This document shows, in pieces, positions 8,276 through 17,667 of a DNA stretch of 64,000 nucleotides (positions are counted from its first letter, which is position 1; each line of letters opens with the position of its first letter). Source of the stretch: Geopsychrobacter electrodiphilus DSM 16401 (GTDB lineage: Bacteria > Desulfobacterota > Desulfuromonadia > Desulfuromonadales > Geopsychrobacteraceae); NCBI RefSeq assembly GCF_000384395.1, contig NZ_ARWE01000001.1:558001-622000 (forward strand). The letters run 5' to 3'. The notes beneath the pieces were generated by a model. That model was not told the origin of the DNA. It worked only from the letters and a program-made list of their open reading frames with translations, and did not search any database. The translations under genes were made by a program, and so were the position numbers.

Positions 8276-8644
8276 TTAAAGGTAATTGCGTACCATCTGT
8301 ACCAGATTTCCGGGTGTAAATGGTTTGGTGACTATGCCGTCGGCGCCCGCCTCAGCGGCGAGAAGTTGCAGCTCAGCGTGAGATTTTGAGGACATAAGCA
8401 GGATCGGGATATCCCGGCTGCGGCTTTTACTCTTGAGGGTTTTGATCTTGTGATCGCCGTTCATCAACGGCATCATGTAGTCGATGATAATCAGATCCGG
8501 CGGGTTGCTGCCATAGATGATATGATTCGAGAAAATCGGGCTGTCCACGGTCGAGACCTGGTAGCCTGCGGCGCTTAAAAAGTCATTGGCCATGGCGAGG
8601 ATCAGATGATCATCATCAATGACGACGATATGCTTTGGTCTCAA
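8276..8644 (-). CDS. Stand-alone response regulator receiver (CheY-like)
   Basis: 122 residues, a single receiver domain. The acidic pair DDD is at 10-12, the phosphoacceptor aspartate is in LIIIDYMMPLMNGDHK near residue 55, the threonine/serine position is in ILLMSSKSH, and the conserved lysine is in GIVTKPFTPGN. There is no output domain, so it acts by protein contact or passes phosphate on. The start is TTG with AAGGAGG 7 nt upstream. It lies about 50 bp upstream of the selenoprotein gene on the same strand and may be co-transcribed. Confidence 0.9.
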   Translation of the reverse strand: MRPKHIVVIDDDHLILAMANDFLSAAGYQVSTVDSPIFSNHIIYGSNPPDLIIIDYMMPLMNGDHKIKTLKSKSRSRDIPILLMSSKSHAELQLLAAEAGADGIVTKPFTPGNLVQMVRNYL

Positions 8645-8752
8645 GGGGCCCCTCCTTGTTAAAATGACTGACTCGCTTGAAAGTACTTGCAGCCGGGTTT
8701 CAATTCAAGCAGAATCATCGACTTTGTTGCGAAGAGACGGGATTGAACATCG

Positions 8753-9583
8753 ATGAAACCGAAAAAATTGCCCCTGGGTAAAATTATCACTGTGACCGTT
8801 GAGCGCGTCGAAGATAAGGGCGCATGGTTGAAGAGTCCCGACGAGCGGTTTTTGCTCCCGAAGCGTGAAATCCATCAGGCCCTTGTGGTTGGCGAGGCGC
8901 TGTCGGTTTTTATCTATCGTGATGAAGAAGGGGATATTCAGACAACCCTGAAGCTGCCCCTGGCCGAAGTTGGTGATTTTGCCTCATTGCGGGTAAAAAA
9001 AATCCTGCCTGAAGGGGTGATGTTCGATCTGGGGCGCGGGTTTGAACTGCCGGTCGCGATCGATGAAATTCCGTTTCGGGCGCGTGAGAATGAACGGACT
9101 CTGGTGCGGGTCGAGCTGGATGATGATGGGATGCTGTGTGGCTCATGCCGCATCACCGATTTTCTGGAGACGCCTCAAGAGTTGAAGGTTGGACAACAGG
9201 TTGAACTCATGGTCTGGCGCACAACGGATCTCGGGGTTAAGATGATTATCGACGGCCGTTTTGAAGGCCTGCTCTACGTCGACGATAGACTCAAGTACCA
9301 GGCAGGTCAGCGCCTGGTCGGTTTTGTGGCGCGGCTGCGTGAGGATGGCAAGATTGACCTGAGCCTGAACCCGGGTGGACGCGTCGGGATTGATATCGGG
9401 CGTGACAAGATTCTGCAGGCGCTGGAAGTGAGCGGCTTTCTTCCCTTGAACGACGACAGCGCGCCCGAAGATATTCAGCGGCTGCTCGGCTTGAGTAAAA
9501 AACAGTTCAAACGCGCGCTCGGTGGGCTGTACAAGGAGAAGAAGGTGGAATTGCTGCAGACGGGCATTCGCTTGACTAAATAA
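8753..9583 (+). CDS. S1 RNA-binding domain protein, CvfB/YitL family
   Basis: 276 residues. It contains repeated S1-like beta barrels (about 1-65, 70-140, 145-210; for example EGLLYVDDRLKYQAGQRLVGFV) and a C-terminal winged helix (about 220-276, LPLNDDSAPEDIQRLLGLSKKQFKRALGGLYKEKKVEL). This architecture is that of CvfB, a cytoplasmic RNA-binding protein affecting gene expression. Length matches the family. It is followed 10 bp later by a terminator shared with convergent pgi. Confidence 0.88.
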   Translation: MKPKKLPLGKIITVTVERVEDKGAWLKSPDERFLLPKREIHQALVVGEALSVFIYRDEEGDIQTTLKLPLAEVGDFASLRVKKILPEGVMFDLGRGFELPVAIDEIPFRARENERTLVRVELDDDGMLCGSCRITDFLETPQELKVGQQVELMVWRTTDLGVKMIIDGRFEGLLYVDDRLKYQAGQRLVGFVARLREDGKIDLSLNPGGRVGIDIGRDKILQALEVSGFLPLNDDSAPEDIQRLLGLSKKQFKRALGGLYKEKKVELLQTGIRLTK

Positions 9584-9592
9584 GCTCAAAAA

Positions 9593-9621
9593 AAAGTCGC
9601 CGGACGGACTCCGGCGACTTT
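9593..9621. terminator. Intrinsic terminator between cvfB-like gene and pgi
   Basis: Perfect arms AAAGTCGCCGGA and TCCGGCGACTTT around a CGGAC loop, preceded by an A run, so it can also end the convergent pgi transcript. Confidence 0.85.
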
Positions 9622-9627
9622 GTGCTG

Positions 9628-11271
9628 TTATCCGCGCAATTCACGAATCCGCGCAATTAATCCGGAGGTCGAACAGTCATGCTGACCGACTGCGCCATCC
9701 CCCGTCAGCTCCGGTAAAATCTTTTTGGCGAGCTGCTTCCCCAACTCCACTCCCCACTGATCAAACGGGTTGGTCCCCCAGATGTTCGCCTGTACAAAGA
9801 TTTTGTGTTCATAGAGCGCAATCAGCATGCCGAGGGTTTTGGGATCGAGCCGGGGGTATAAAAAGGTGTTGCTCGGCCGATTACCGGGGAAAACCTTGTG
9901 CGGCAAAAGCGCTTCGATCTCGGTTGCGGACAGACCATCAGCCGTCATTTCGGCTCGCGCTTCTGCGGCGGTCTTGCCCATCATCAGGGCTTCACTCTGC
10001 GCCAGCACATTGGAGAGCAGGATCGCCTGATGCTCGCCCAGCGGGTTCTGACTGTTGGCTGCGACCAGAAAGTCGCAGGGGATCAGGCGTGTCCCCTGAT
10101 GAATCAGCTGGTAAAAGGCGTGCTGACCGTTGGTGCCCGGTTCCCCCCAGATGATCGGGCCGGTCGCATAATCGACCGCTCTGCCTTCCAGGGTCACCCT
10201 CTTGCCGTTGCTCTCCATGTCGGCCTGCTGCAGGTAGGCCGGGAAGCGATGCAGGTACTGATCGTAAGGGAGAATCGCCTGAGTCTCGGCGCCGAGGAAG
10301 TTGTTGTTCCACAGCCCGATCAGGCCCATCATCACCGGGATATTCTCCCCCCAGGCGGCGCTGCGAAAGTGTTCATCGACCAGGTGTGCGCCCGCGAGCA
10401 GCTCCTCAAAGTTTTTCATGCCGATCGTCAGCACGATCGACAGGCCGATTGCACTCCACAAGGAGTACCGTCCGCCGACCCAATCCCAGAATTCAAACAT
10501 ATTGGCGGGGTCGATGCCGAACGCGATCACCTTGGCGCGGTTGGTCGAAAGCGCGACAAAGTGCCGCGCGATATGCTGCTCATCCTGGGCCCGGGCCAGA
10601 AACCAGTCGCGCGCCGAATGGGCGTTAGTCAGGGTCTCCTGGGTGGTGAAGGTTTTCGAGGCGATGAGAAAGAGGCTGGTCTCGGGATTGAGTGTTTTAA
10701 GGATTTCGCATAGCTGACTGGCGTCAACATTCGAGACGAAATGGCTGCGTAGCTCGTTACTGGCATAGGGCTTGAGCGCCTCGGTCACCATCAACGGCCC
10801 CAGGTCCGACCCGCCGATGCCGATATTGACGACATCGGTGATCGGGCGCCCCGTGTACCCGCGCCAGCTACCGTTTCGAACCCGATCCGAGAAATCCGCC
10901 ATCTGGCGCAGAACCGTCCTGATTTGAGGCATGACATCCTGCCCATCAACATAAACCGGCTTATCGCCGCGATTACGCAGGGCAGTATGCAGTGCCGCGC
11001 GCCCTTCGGTGAGATTGATCCGCTCCCCCGAAAACAGGGCATCAATGTTTCGGCGCAGTCCTGTCTGGTCTGCCAATTGGGTCAGGCGTTCAATTGTCTC
11101 AGCGGTGACGAAATTTTTAGAAAAGTCGAAAAGCAGATCGTTCAGCTGCAATGAAAACTGTTCAAAACGGTGCGGGTCAGCAGCAAACAGTTCGCGCATT
11201 GAGGTCGAAGCGAGTTGCCGTTGTTGCTTGTCGAGGGCCTGCCAGGCCGGAAGATGCGTCAGGTTAGGCAT
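9628..11271 (-). CDS. pgi: Glucose-6-phosphate isomerase
   Basis: 547 residues from the ATG at 11271 with GGAGA 6 nt upstream. It converts glucose 6-phosphate and fructose 6-phosphate in glycolysis and gluconeogenesis. Signatures: [12 protein letters not shown] near 150, [13 protein letters not shown] near 205, [14 protein letters not shown] near 263, the catalytic glutamate region [19 protein letters not shown] near 375, and the C-terminal [14 protein letters not shown] with the catalytic lysine. The length is that of the bacterial long-form family. The gene is monocistronic. Confidence 0.97.
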   Translation of the reverse strand: MPNLTHLPAWQALDKQQRQLASTSMRELFAADPHRFEQFSLQLNDLLFDFSKNFVTAETIERLTQLADQTGLRRNIDALFSGERINLTEGRAALHTALRNRGDKPVYVDGQDVMPQIRTVLRQMADFSDRVRNGSWRGYTGRPITDVVNIGIGGSDLGPLMVTEALKPYASNELRSHFVSNVDASQLCEILKTLNPETSLFLIASKTFTTQETLTNAHSARDWFLARAQDEQHIARHFVALSTNRAKVIAFGIDPANMFEFWDWVGGRYSLWSAIGLSIVLTIGMKNFEELLAGAHLVDEHFRSAAWGENIPVMMGLIGLWNNNFLGAETQAILPYDQYLHRFPAYLQQADMESNGKRVTLEGRAVDYATGPIIWGEPGTNGQHAFYQLIHQGTRLIPCDFLVAANSQNPLGEHQAILLSNVLAQSEALMMGKTAAEARAEMTADGLSATEIEALLPHKVFPGNRPSNTFLYPRLDPKTLGMLIALYEHKIFVQANIWGTNPFDQWGVELGKQLAKKILPELTGDGAVGQHDCSTSGLIARIRELRG

Positions 11272-11452
11272 GGATTCTCCTGTCAATAGAAAGCCGAAGG
11301 TTAACAGATTATCGCGCGAGGGATGGATTATTTACAATAAAGCGCAAAATTCTCGAACTTTCATAATCCCGGTCCCAACAAGTATATTCCTCTGGGAGGA
11401 TTTGTTCGGTTATACTGCCCGAAGTTTTTGGATAATCGAAAGGGCCTAGTTA

Positions 11453-12103
11453 GTGAATATATCACTCATCCGTCGTCTATGGGCACTGCTCGCGGCCTAT
11501 GTCTTTGGTTTTTATGCCTCCCTGCTGAATCGATTTTCGGCCAGTGGCGTTGAAAACATTCCGTCACATGGCGGGGTGCTGATCGCTTCAAATCACATCT
11601 CCGGCTTTGAAACCATTTGCCTCCCCTGGATATTGTTGCGCGCCTTCCCCTTGCAGATGATCTGGGCCCCGGCCAAGGAAGAGTTGTTCCGCAATCCGTT
11701 CCTGAGTGCTCTGTTCCGCAGCTGGGGGGCGTTTCCCGTGCGCCGGGGACGTGATCTTAAAGCGGGAAAACAGCTGGGGCAGTTGCTCGAAACCGAAAAA
11801 GTGATGCTCTTTCCCGAGGGGACCCGGCATAAGGATGGCAACCTCGGCAAGGGGAATCGTGGCGTCGGTAAGCTGATTTACGATAATCGGCCGGTGGTGA
11901 TTCCGACGGCGCTGACCGGCTTGAATCATTGGAAGTTTGTCGCGTTGGGGCAGAAAGCACATGTCAGCTTCGGCGCGCCGCTGGATTTTACCGATCTTTT
12001 TGCCCTTGACGACTGCAAGGAGACACATATCGCGATTGTCGAACGCCTGATGGCGGCAATAGCCGTCCAACTCGCGGCCAACATGGGCGCTGAGTCCCTA
12101 TGA
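11453..12103 (+). CDS. 1-acyl-sn-glycerol-3-phosphate acyltransferase (PlsC family)
   Basis: 216 residues with an N-terminal membrane segment (ALLAAYVFGFYASLL). It should add the second acyl chain to lysophosphatidate at the inner membrane. The acyltransferase motif reads NHISGFET, so the usual aspartate of HX4D is replaced by glutamate. Block III, FPEGTR, is intact near 122, and VVIPTALTGL fits block IV. The start is GTG with a weak ribosome site. Its stop overlaps the ATG of the MFS gene by 4 bp. Confidence 0.88.
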   Translation: MNISLIRRLWALLAAYVFGFYASLLNRFSASGVENIPSHGGVLIASNHISGFETICLPWILLRAFPLQMIWAPAKEELFRNPFLSALFRSWGAFPVRRGRDLKAGKQLGQLLETEKVMLFPEGTRHKDGNLGKGNRGVGKLIYDNRPVVIPTALTGLNHWKFVALGQKAHVSFGAPLDFTDLFALDDCKETHIAIVERLMAAIAVQLAANMGAESL

Positions 12104-13311
12104 AGCTCGTGGCGAAAATCCCCTTTCATTACGGCTGGATGATTGTCCTGTCTGGAGCCCTGACCCTGTTTGCCTGTCTCGGCCTGGCGCGCTTCGCCTT
12201 TGGGCTGCTGCTACCCGCGATGCATCAGGCGCTGAGCCTTGGATATGATCAGATGGGTCTGATCAGCACTGGTAACTTTGTCGGCTACCTGATTTCGGTG
12301 GCATTGTCGCCGCTGCTGATCCGCCGTTTTGGGCCGCGGGCGGTGATCTGTGCCGGTCTGCTGCTGGTCTTTTTCAGTATGCTGTTGATCAGTCGCAGCC
12401 AAACCCTCGGTGCATTGACCCTCTTTTATGGACTGGTGGGGGCGGGGAGCGGGTTTGCCAACATTCCGACCATGGTGCTGGTTTCGCACTGGTTTCGGCG
12501 CAATAAGCGCGGCCTGGCGGCCGGGCTGATCATCGCCGGCAATGGCATGGCGATTATTGTCGCCGGGTTGGCAGTTCCGGCGATCAATGCCGCCTACGGC
12601 TGGCGCAGCAGCTGGCTGGGTTTGGCCCTGGTGAGTCTCCTCGCTGCGGCGGTGGCCCTGCTGGTGGTGCGCAACGATCCGGCTGAGCTCGGGCTCGAAC
12701 CCTATGGCCAGTTTGAAGCGGTCAGGACCGGTGATTTTCAGGCCCATGCCGGGACCAAAATTTTGCTGCAACTCGGGATTATCTATCTGATTTTCGGCCT
12801 GACTTACATGGTCTATGGCACCTTTATCGTTACGACCATGGTTGATGAGTTCGGATTCAGCGAGGCGGCTGCCGGCCGACTCTGGTCATGGGTCGGGTTC
12901 TTCGGGCTGTTCTCGGGGGTGGTGTTCGGTACGGTGTCAGATCGCATCGGGCGTCGTAACGGCATGGTGTTGGTTTATGGCATGTTCACCTGCGCTTATC
13001 TGCTGGCCGGTTTTGGCGGCCACCTCGGCGCCTGGGCGCTCTGGCTGTCGGTGATCTGTTACGGCTCGGTGCTGTTTGCGGTGCCGACCATCATGGCTGC
13101 AGCAGTGACCGAATATCTCGGGCTGGAACGTGCTGCCAGCGGCTTCAGCGCCCTGACGCTGTTTTTTGCCGCGGGCCAGATTATCGGGCCGGGCAGCGCC
13201 GGGCTGCTCGCCGAAATCAGCAAGACCTTCGTGCCGAGTTATCTGGTCAGTGCCGGTTTGACGGCGCTGGCGATTCTGCTGACGCTGAAATTAAAAAATC
13301 CACAAGCTTAG
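12100..13311 (+). CDS. MFS transporter, YbfB/YjiJ type
   Basis: 403 residues with about 12 hydrophobic segments. It starts with FHYGWMIVLSGALTLFACLGLARFAFG, typical of the YbfB/YjiJ-like branch of the major facilitator superfamily. The loop motif SDRIGRRNGM (about 288) is the usual MFS 2-3/8-9 loop. Substrate unknown. It overlaps the plsC-like gene by 4 bp (ATGA), so the two are coupled, and is followed 34 bp later by the nitroreductase gene. Confidence 0.9.
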   Translation: MKLVAKIPFHYGWMIVLSGALTLFACLGLARFAFGLLLPAMHQALSLGYDQMGLISTGNFVGYLISVALSPLLIRRFGPRAVICAGLLLVFFSMLLISRSQTLGALTLFYGLVGAGSGFANIPTMVLVSHWFRRNKRGLAAGLIIAGNGMAIIVAGLAVPAINAAYGWRSSWLGLALVSLLAAAVALLVVRNDPAELGLEPYGQFEAVRTGDFQAHAGTKILLQLGIIYLIFGLTYMVYGTFIVTTMVDEFGFSEAAAGRLWSWVGFFGLFSGVVFGTVSDRIGRRNGMVLVYGMFTCAYLLAGFGGHLGAWALWLSVICYGSVLFAVPTIMAAAVTEYLGLERAASGFSALTLFFAAGQIIGPGSAGLLAEISKTFVPSYLVSAGLTALAILLTLKLKNPQA

Positions 13312-13345
13312 AGCGCAGAACCTGGATCTGCCGAAAGGTATAGGC

Positions 13346-14188
13346 ATGCTCGATTTCAAGATTGATCGCGAAAAGTGCATCAGTTGCGGTGGCTGCGCTG
13401 CTGACTGCCCGGCGCTGATTATTGATATGCAGAATGGCTATCCGCTGATTCATCCGAGTAAAGAGAGGCTCTGTTACCGCTGTCAGCATTGTCTGGCGAT
13501 CTGCCCCACCGCAGCCCTTTCGATTCTGGGGCGTGACCCCCGACAGAGCACCCTGCTGGCCGGGAATCTGCCCCGGCCGGAACAGCTGGCAACCCTGATC
13601 CGCGGGCGGCGGGCGGTGCGTCGTTATCTCGATGAAAACCTCGATCCAGGCTTGATTCACGATCTGTTACAGACCGCTGGCCACGCGCCGACGGGGCACA
13701 ATGCGCGCCGGGTCACCTTTTCTGTGGTCGAAGATCGTGAAGTCATGGCGCAGTTGCGTGAGGTGGCCTATCGAGGAATTAAAGAGGCCGTTGACAAAGA
13801 GCAGTTACCTGCCCGCCTCTCTTTCTTCCGTGGATTTGTCCAGACCTGGGAACAGAGCGGCATCGACGTGGTCTTTCGCGGCGCTCCGCATCTGCTGATA
13901 ACCAGCGCACCCAAACGCCTGGGCTCACCCGAAGCGGACTGTCTGATCGCGCTGAGCAGTTTTGAGCTGCTGGCTCAGTGTCAGGGGATCGGCACTTTGT
14001 GGAATGCTCTGGCGACATGGACCATCGAAAAGGTCGTCCCCCAATTGCGGACCCGGCTCGGCATCCCGGACGATCATATGATCGGCTACTGCATGTCTTT
14101 TGGTCTGCCCGCGATCAACTACCATCGCACTGTGCAACATGATCCGCCATCGATTACCCGGATTACACGTCTGAAGGAAGAAAAATGA
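13346..14188 (+). CDS. Nitroreductase family protein with N-terminal 2[4Fe-4S] ferredoxin domain
   Basis: 280 residues. The N-terminal 60 residues have two cluster motifs (CISCGGCAADCPA and CYRCQHCLAICPT). The rest is a flavin-binding nitroreductase domain starting RRAVRRYLDENLDP. Such fusions are common in anaerobes and pass electrons from ferredoxin clusters to FMN, reducing nitro compounds or quinone-like acceptors; the substrate is unknown. AAAGG precedes the ATG. The 3' end overlaps the LysE-family gene by 4 bp. Confidence 0.92.
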   Translation: MLDFKIDREKCISCGGCAADCPALIIDMQNGYPLIHPSKERLCYRCQHCLAICPTAALSILGRDPRQSTLLAGNLPRPEQLATLIRGRRAVRRYLDENLDPGLIHDLLQTAGHAPTGHNARRVTFSVVEDREVMAQLREVAYRGIKEAVDKEQLPARLSFFRGFVQTWEQSGIDVVFRGAPHLLITSAPKRLGSPEADCLIALSSFELLAQCQGIGTLWNALATWTIEKVVPQLRTRLGIPDDHMIGYCMSFGLPAINYHRTVQHDPPSITRITRLKEEK

Positions 14189-14817
14189 TCGATTCATCAC
14201 TCTGGACCTTTATTTTTTTTGCCGGGATTCTTACCCTGACCCCCGGCGCCGACACCCTGCTGGTGATTCGTAATGTTTTAGGTGGCGATGTGCGCACCGG
14301 GATCCTGACAACTGCCGGTATCTGTAGTGGGTTGTTCTTTCACGCCCTGCTCTCGGCGTTGGGGGTGTCACTCATTCTGATGGCTTCTGCGACCTTGTAC
14401 AGCATGCTTAAAATTGCCGGCGCTCTTTATCTTGGCTGGCTCGGGGTTCAATCCTTGCGCAGTGCGGTGAAAGCGGAGCCCGAACTGCAGGTTTCGGCCG
14501 GACACGCCCGCCCGCGTTCGATGCGGCGCAGCTATGTCGAAGGGGTGATGAGTAATGTATTAAACCCCAAAACCGCGGTCTTCTACCTCGCCTTTCTACC
14601 GCAGTTTATTCATCCCACCGACCCGGTGCTGCTCAAGTCGCTGTTTCTGGCGGGCATCCATTTCACCATGGCGTTTTTATGGCTGAGTCTGGTTGCTCTG
14701 TTGCTCGACCGTTATCGGTCGGTGCTGCTCTCATCGGCGCTGCATCGCTGGCTCGAAGGGGTGTGCGGGGTGTTGCTGCTGGGATTAGGGGTGCGGTTGA
14801 TGCTGGCGAAGAGATAG
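14185..14817 (+). CDS. LysE/RhtB family amino-acid exporter
   Basis: 210 residues with about six hydrophobic segments. The N-terminal pattern LTPGADTLLVIRNVLGGDVRTGI is the LysE/RhtB signature, and SNVLNPKTAVFYLAFLPQF near 125 is the second conserved block. It should export amino acids or analogues across the inner membrane. It is coupled to the nitroreductase gene by an ATGA overlap, with GAAGGA as ribosome site, and ends before a terminator. Confidence 0.92.
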   Translation: MIDSSLWTFIFFAGILTLTPGADTLLVIRNVLGGDVRTGILTTAGICSGLFFHALLSALGVSLILMASATLYSMLKIAGALYLGWLGVQSLRSAVKAEPELQVSAGHARPRSMRRSYVEGVMSNVLNPKTAVFYLAFLPQFIHPTDPVLLKSLFLAGIHFTMAFLWLSLVALLLDRYRSVLLSSALHRWLEGVCGVLLLGLGVRLMLAKR

Positions 14818-14857
14818 CCGCAGGCGTCAAACTTAACCCTACCTCGAAGTAATCTAC

Positions 14858-14897
14858 GAAAAAGCTCCGGTCCGTTCAATCGGCCTGGAGCTTTTTC
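14858..14897. terminator. Bidirectional intrinsic terminator
   Basis: Arms GAAAAAGCTCC and GGAGCTTTTTC enclose a further partly paired loop. A/T runs on both flanks serve the LysE-family gene (plus) and the small regulator (minus). Confidence 0.85.
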
Positions 14898-14937
14898 AGT
14901 TCAAGAGATGCCGGCCCTGAGGTAAGAAGTGCCTTGC

Positions 14938-15114
14938 CTACGCAGGTATCCAGTAACAACGCTTTGGCGACACAATTTTCTCCTCTTTTTTCAATTGCGT
15001 CATGGCCTTATCAACATCTTTGCGCTCAAGGCCGCCGAGTTCAACGATTTTTCCGGCGTTGAGCGGTTGGCCTTCGGCCCGCATAATTGCTAAAACTTTC
15101 TCCGCAATATCCAT
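14938..15114 (-). CDS. Small winged-helix DNA-binding protein
   Basis: 58 residues from the ATG at 15114, preceded by AAAGGAGAATCACC. The sequence (EKVLAIMRAEGQPLNAGKI, then GLERKDVDKAMTQLKKEEKI, then SPKRCYWIP) reads as one winged helix of the kind seen in small MarR-like proteins of deltaproteobacteria. It probably binds DNA; its targets are unknown. Confidence 0.8.
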   Translation of the reverse strand: MDIAEKVLAIMRAEGQPLNAGKIVELGGLERKDVDKAMTQLKKEEKIVSPKRCYWIPA

Positions 15115-15195
15115 GGTGATTCTCCTTTTTGGCACAAGGTATTTATTTTTAGTGGTTGGTCTTCATACCGCCCGGACGAATGTCCTGGAAGCATG

Positions 15196-15816
15196 TCATG
15201 GCGCTAAACGCTCTATCGCCCAGTCGCCAGCACTGTCACGCCGATATCGCAGTCTGTCATGCAGCCGGTTCTCCCCTTCCTGCCAAAATTCCAGCAGTTC
15301 GGGAACAACCCGATAGCCGCCCCAATGCGGGGGACGCGGCACCTCCTGCTCCTCGAACATTTTGCTCACCTCGGCAAACTGTTTGACCAGGGCTGCTCGG
15401 TTTTGAATGGTCTGGCTTTGCGCAGAGGCGTGGGCTTCGATCTGATGGCCCCTGGGCCGATTGGAAAAGTACAGGTCCGATTCGTCTGCTTCCACCTGTT
15501 CGACCCACCCTTCAACTCTTACCTGGCGAGATAATGGCTGCCACCAGAACATCAGAGCCGCCTTCGGATTCTCACCCAGGTCTTCAGCTTTCCGGCTCTC
15601 ATAATTCGTAAAAAAGACAAAACCACGTTCATCGAGCCCTCTGAGCAGGACGATGCGAGCCGCTGGCTTTCCCTGCTCGCTCGATGTCGCGAGGGTCATC
15701 GCATTCGCCTGCGGGATCTCAGCCTGCTCGGCTTCCTGATACCATTCGATGAACTGTTTGAGCGGATCGAGATCCATGCTGCCACGCCGCAGCGGGATTT
15801 TTTGAGCAATATTCAT
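15196..15816 (-). CDS. pdxH: Pyridoxamine 5'-phosphate oxidase
   Basis: 206 residues. It makes pyridoxal 5'-phosphate from pyridoxine or pyridoxamine phosphate using FMN and oxygen. Signatures: ARIVLLRGLDERGFVFFTNYESRKAEDL (FMN binding, about 53-80), ALMFWWQPLSRQVRVEG, and the C-terminal ENRLHDRLRY and WAIERLAP. Length is normal. The oxygen dependence suggests at least occasional aerobic exposure. The ATG may be internal to a slightly longer frame. Confidence 0.96.
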   Translation of the reverse strand: MNIAQKIPLRRGSMDLDPLKQFIEWYQEAEQAEIPQANAMTLATSSEQGKPAARIVLLRGLDERGFVFFTNYESRKAEDLGENPKAALMFWWQPLSRQVRVEGWVEQVEADESDLYFSNRPRGHQIEAHASAQSQTIQNRAALVKQFAEVSKMFEEQEVPRPPHWGGYRVVPELLEFWQEGENRLHDRLRYRRDSAGDWAIERLAP

Positions 15817-15959
15817 AAGACAGGCAGCCTTTCTTGAAATACTGACGACATTTGACCGTTTTGCACATAGACATTCAGGGAAATGTTAGCACAAGAGCAG
15901 AATATTCACTGGCCCGTAAAGTTATCAGATTTTCTGTTCTGCCTGGCGGGCCGCTCCGA

Positions 15960-16856
15960 TTAAAAGTCTTCCTGGACCAGAACGTCCTTTGCCACCTCGC
16001 GCAGACACTCGCCCAGTTCATTCAGGAGTTCTGATGACAGATTCCAGCAGTGCCAGTAGAGGCGGACGTTCTCCTGCTGGGGGATCACCTCGACCAACTC
16101 TCCCTTGTCCAGCCAGGCTTTGCTCTGCAGATCGGGGATGGCGCCATAAGCGAGACCTCGGTAGATGGCATCGGCGAAGGCTTCGGGGGAGGGGACATAG
16201 TGAGCATGCAATGGAGGTAGTTTGGGGCCCAGCACCTTGCTGAGCAGGCGGAACTGCAGGGCATCATGGCGGCCGAAGATAGCAGCCGGGGCCTGACTAA
16301 CCGCCGCTGCGGTCAATCCTTGCGGGAACCAGCGCGCGATATACGCCGGTCGCGCCAGCAGGCGGTAGACCATAGTGCCGAGATAGATGCAGCGGCAGCC
16401 CTGCAATGGGGTCGAAGTTGCGCTGATACAGCCGACGACCTCGCCTTTTTTGAGCATCTGCAGGGTCACATCCTGATCGTCGACGCGCAGGTTGAACAGG
16501 ACTCCGCGACGGGCGAGGAATGCTTCACCCGCCTGCCAGAACCAGGTCGCCAGGCTGTCGGCATTGAGCCCCAGGCTCAGGCTGAGCGGACTGGCGTCTG
16601 TTTCATTAAGTAAAGCGGCCGGTAGTGCGTTTTCGAGCAACCGCACCTGATGATAATGCCTGAGCAGTTGACGACCGGCTTCGGTCGGTTCGGGCGGTTG
16701 CGAACGAATCAGCAGAATCTGGCCGAGGCGATCTTCCAACTGACGCACCCGCTGGGAAACGGCCGACTGGGTCAGGTGCAGCACCTGGCCCGCGCGCTCG
16801 AAGCCCCCCTCATCAATCACAGTGGCCAGGGATGTCAGCAGACGATAATCGATCAT
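15960..16856 (-). CDS. argP: LysR-type regulator ArgP
   Basis: 298 residues. The N-terminal LysR helix-turn-helix is clear (YRLLTSLATVIDEGGFERAGQVLHLTQSAVSQRVRQLE). The remainder fits ArgP, which senses lysine and arginine and activates the exporter gene argO. It is transcribed divergently from an ArgO-like gene with a 110-bp intergenic region containing two palindromes, the classic arrangement. Confidence 0.92.
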   Translation of the reverse strand: MIDYRLLTSLATVIDEGGFERAGQVLHLTQSAVSQRVRQLEDRLGQILLIRSQPPEPTEAGRQLLRHYHQVRLLENALPAALLNETDASPLSLSLGLNADSLATWFWQAGEAFLARRGVLFNLRVDDQDVTLQMLKKGEVVGCISATSTPLQGCRCIYLGTMVYRLLARPAYIARWFPQGLTAAAVSQAPAAIFGRHDALQFRLLSKVLGPKLPPLHAHYVPSPEAFADAIYRGLAYGAIPDLQSKAWLDKGELVEVIPQQENVRLYWHCWNLSSELLNELGECLREVAKDVLVQEDF

Positions 16857-16864
16857 GCTGAGAT

Positions 16865-16906
16865 ATTAGCATTGCTAATGTCATTGTAAAACAATTAATT
16901 TTACAA
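16865..16906. promoter_or_regulatory. Two palindromes in the argP-argO intergenic region
   Basis: ATTAGCA-T-TGCTAAT at 16865-16879 and TTGTAAAA-CAATTAA-TTTTACAA at 16884-16906 (perfect 8-bp arms). They lie next to the argP start and upstream of argO, where ArgP would be expected to bind. The assignment to ArgP is an inference from position. Confidence 0.6.
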
Positions 16907-16966
16907 ATGGATGCCGGCTGGTTAGTCTCTGTCTCAGGGAACAACTGTTGTGCGGAGAAGACGTAA

Positions 16967-17584
16967 ATGCTGAGTATCTACTTACAAGGATTTTTACTGA
17001 CGGCGGGACTGATTATCGCTATCGGCGCCCAGAATGCCTTTGTGCTGTCGAATGCGGTGCGCGGCAATCGGCCGCTCTTGATCGCGGGACTCTGTATCGG
17101 CGGGGATCTGCTGCTGATCGGGCTCGGACTGGCCGGGGTCGGCACCCTGGTCGCGTCCCATCCGGAACTGATGCGCTTTGCCGCTTTTGGCGGGGCGATG
17201 TTCCTGGGCGTTTACGGGATGCTGGCCCTGCGCTCGGCTCTGCGCGGAACGGTCGGTTTGCAGATTGACGATGCGCTGCCGCCGACGCGCAATGCCCTGA
17301 TCCTCGCGACTCTGGCCGTGACCTTTCTCAACCCCCACGCCTATCTCGACACGGTGGTGCTGATCGGTGGCATCGGTGGTCAGTTTCCTGTCGACCAGCG
17401 TTTGATCTTCGGTGCCGGTGCGGTCACCGCGTCCTTTATCTGGTTCCTTACGCTGGGTTTTGGTGGGCCATATCTGGCACCGCTTTTTAGGCGTCGCAGC
17501 GCCTGGCGCCTGCTCGACGGGCTGGTCTGCCTGATGATGTGGGGGATTGCGCTGACCCTGGTGAAACCTTATCTGCCGGGTTGA
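16967..17584 (+). CDS. argO: ArgO-type arginine/lysine exporter
   Basis: 205 residues with six hydrophobic segments. The LysE-superfamily motif IAIGAQNAFVLSNAVRGNR at 18-36 is characteristic of the ArgO/LysE group, as is TFLNPHAYLDTVVLIGGIG near 120. It should expel arginine and toxic analogues across the inner membrane. Divergent from argP, which supports the assignment. Confidence 0.94.
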   Translation: MLSIYLQGFLLTAGLIIAIGAQNAFVLSNAVRGNRPLLIAGLCIGGDLLLIGLGLAGVGTLVASHPELMRFAAFGGAMFLGVYGMLALRSALRGTVGLQIDDALPPTRNALILATLAVTFLNPHAYLDTVVLIGGIGGQFPVDQRLIFGAGAVTASFIWFLTLGFGGPYLAPLFRRRSAWRLLDGLVCLMMWGIALTLVKPYLPG

Positions 17585-17667
17585 TGACTGCTGAGTCAAG
17601 TGGCAAAAAAAGTTCGCAGACAAGCCGTTTTTACATTCGCGCGCTGAGTGTCAAGATGGTTGTCGTC

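Noticed and set aside
16994-17623. 209-codon minus-strand frame opposite argO
   Set aside because: Its Q/R/D/H-rich composition without hydrophobic structure marks it as an antisense shadow of a membrane-protein gene.
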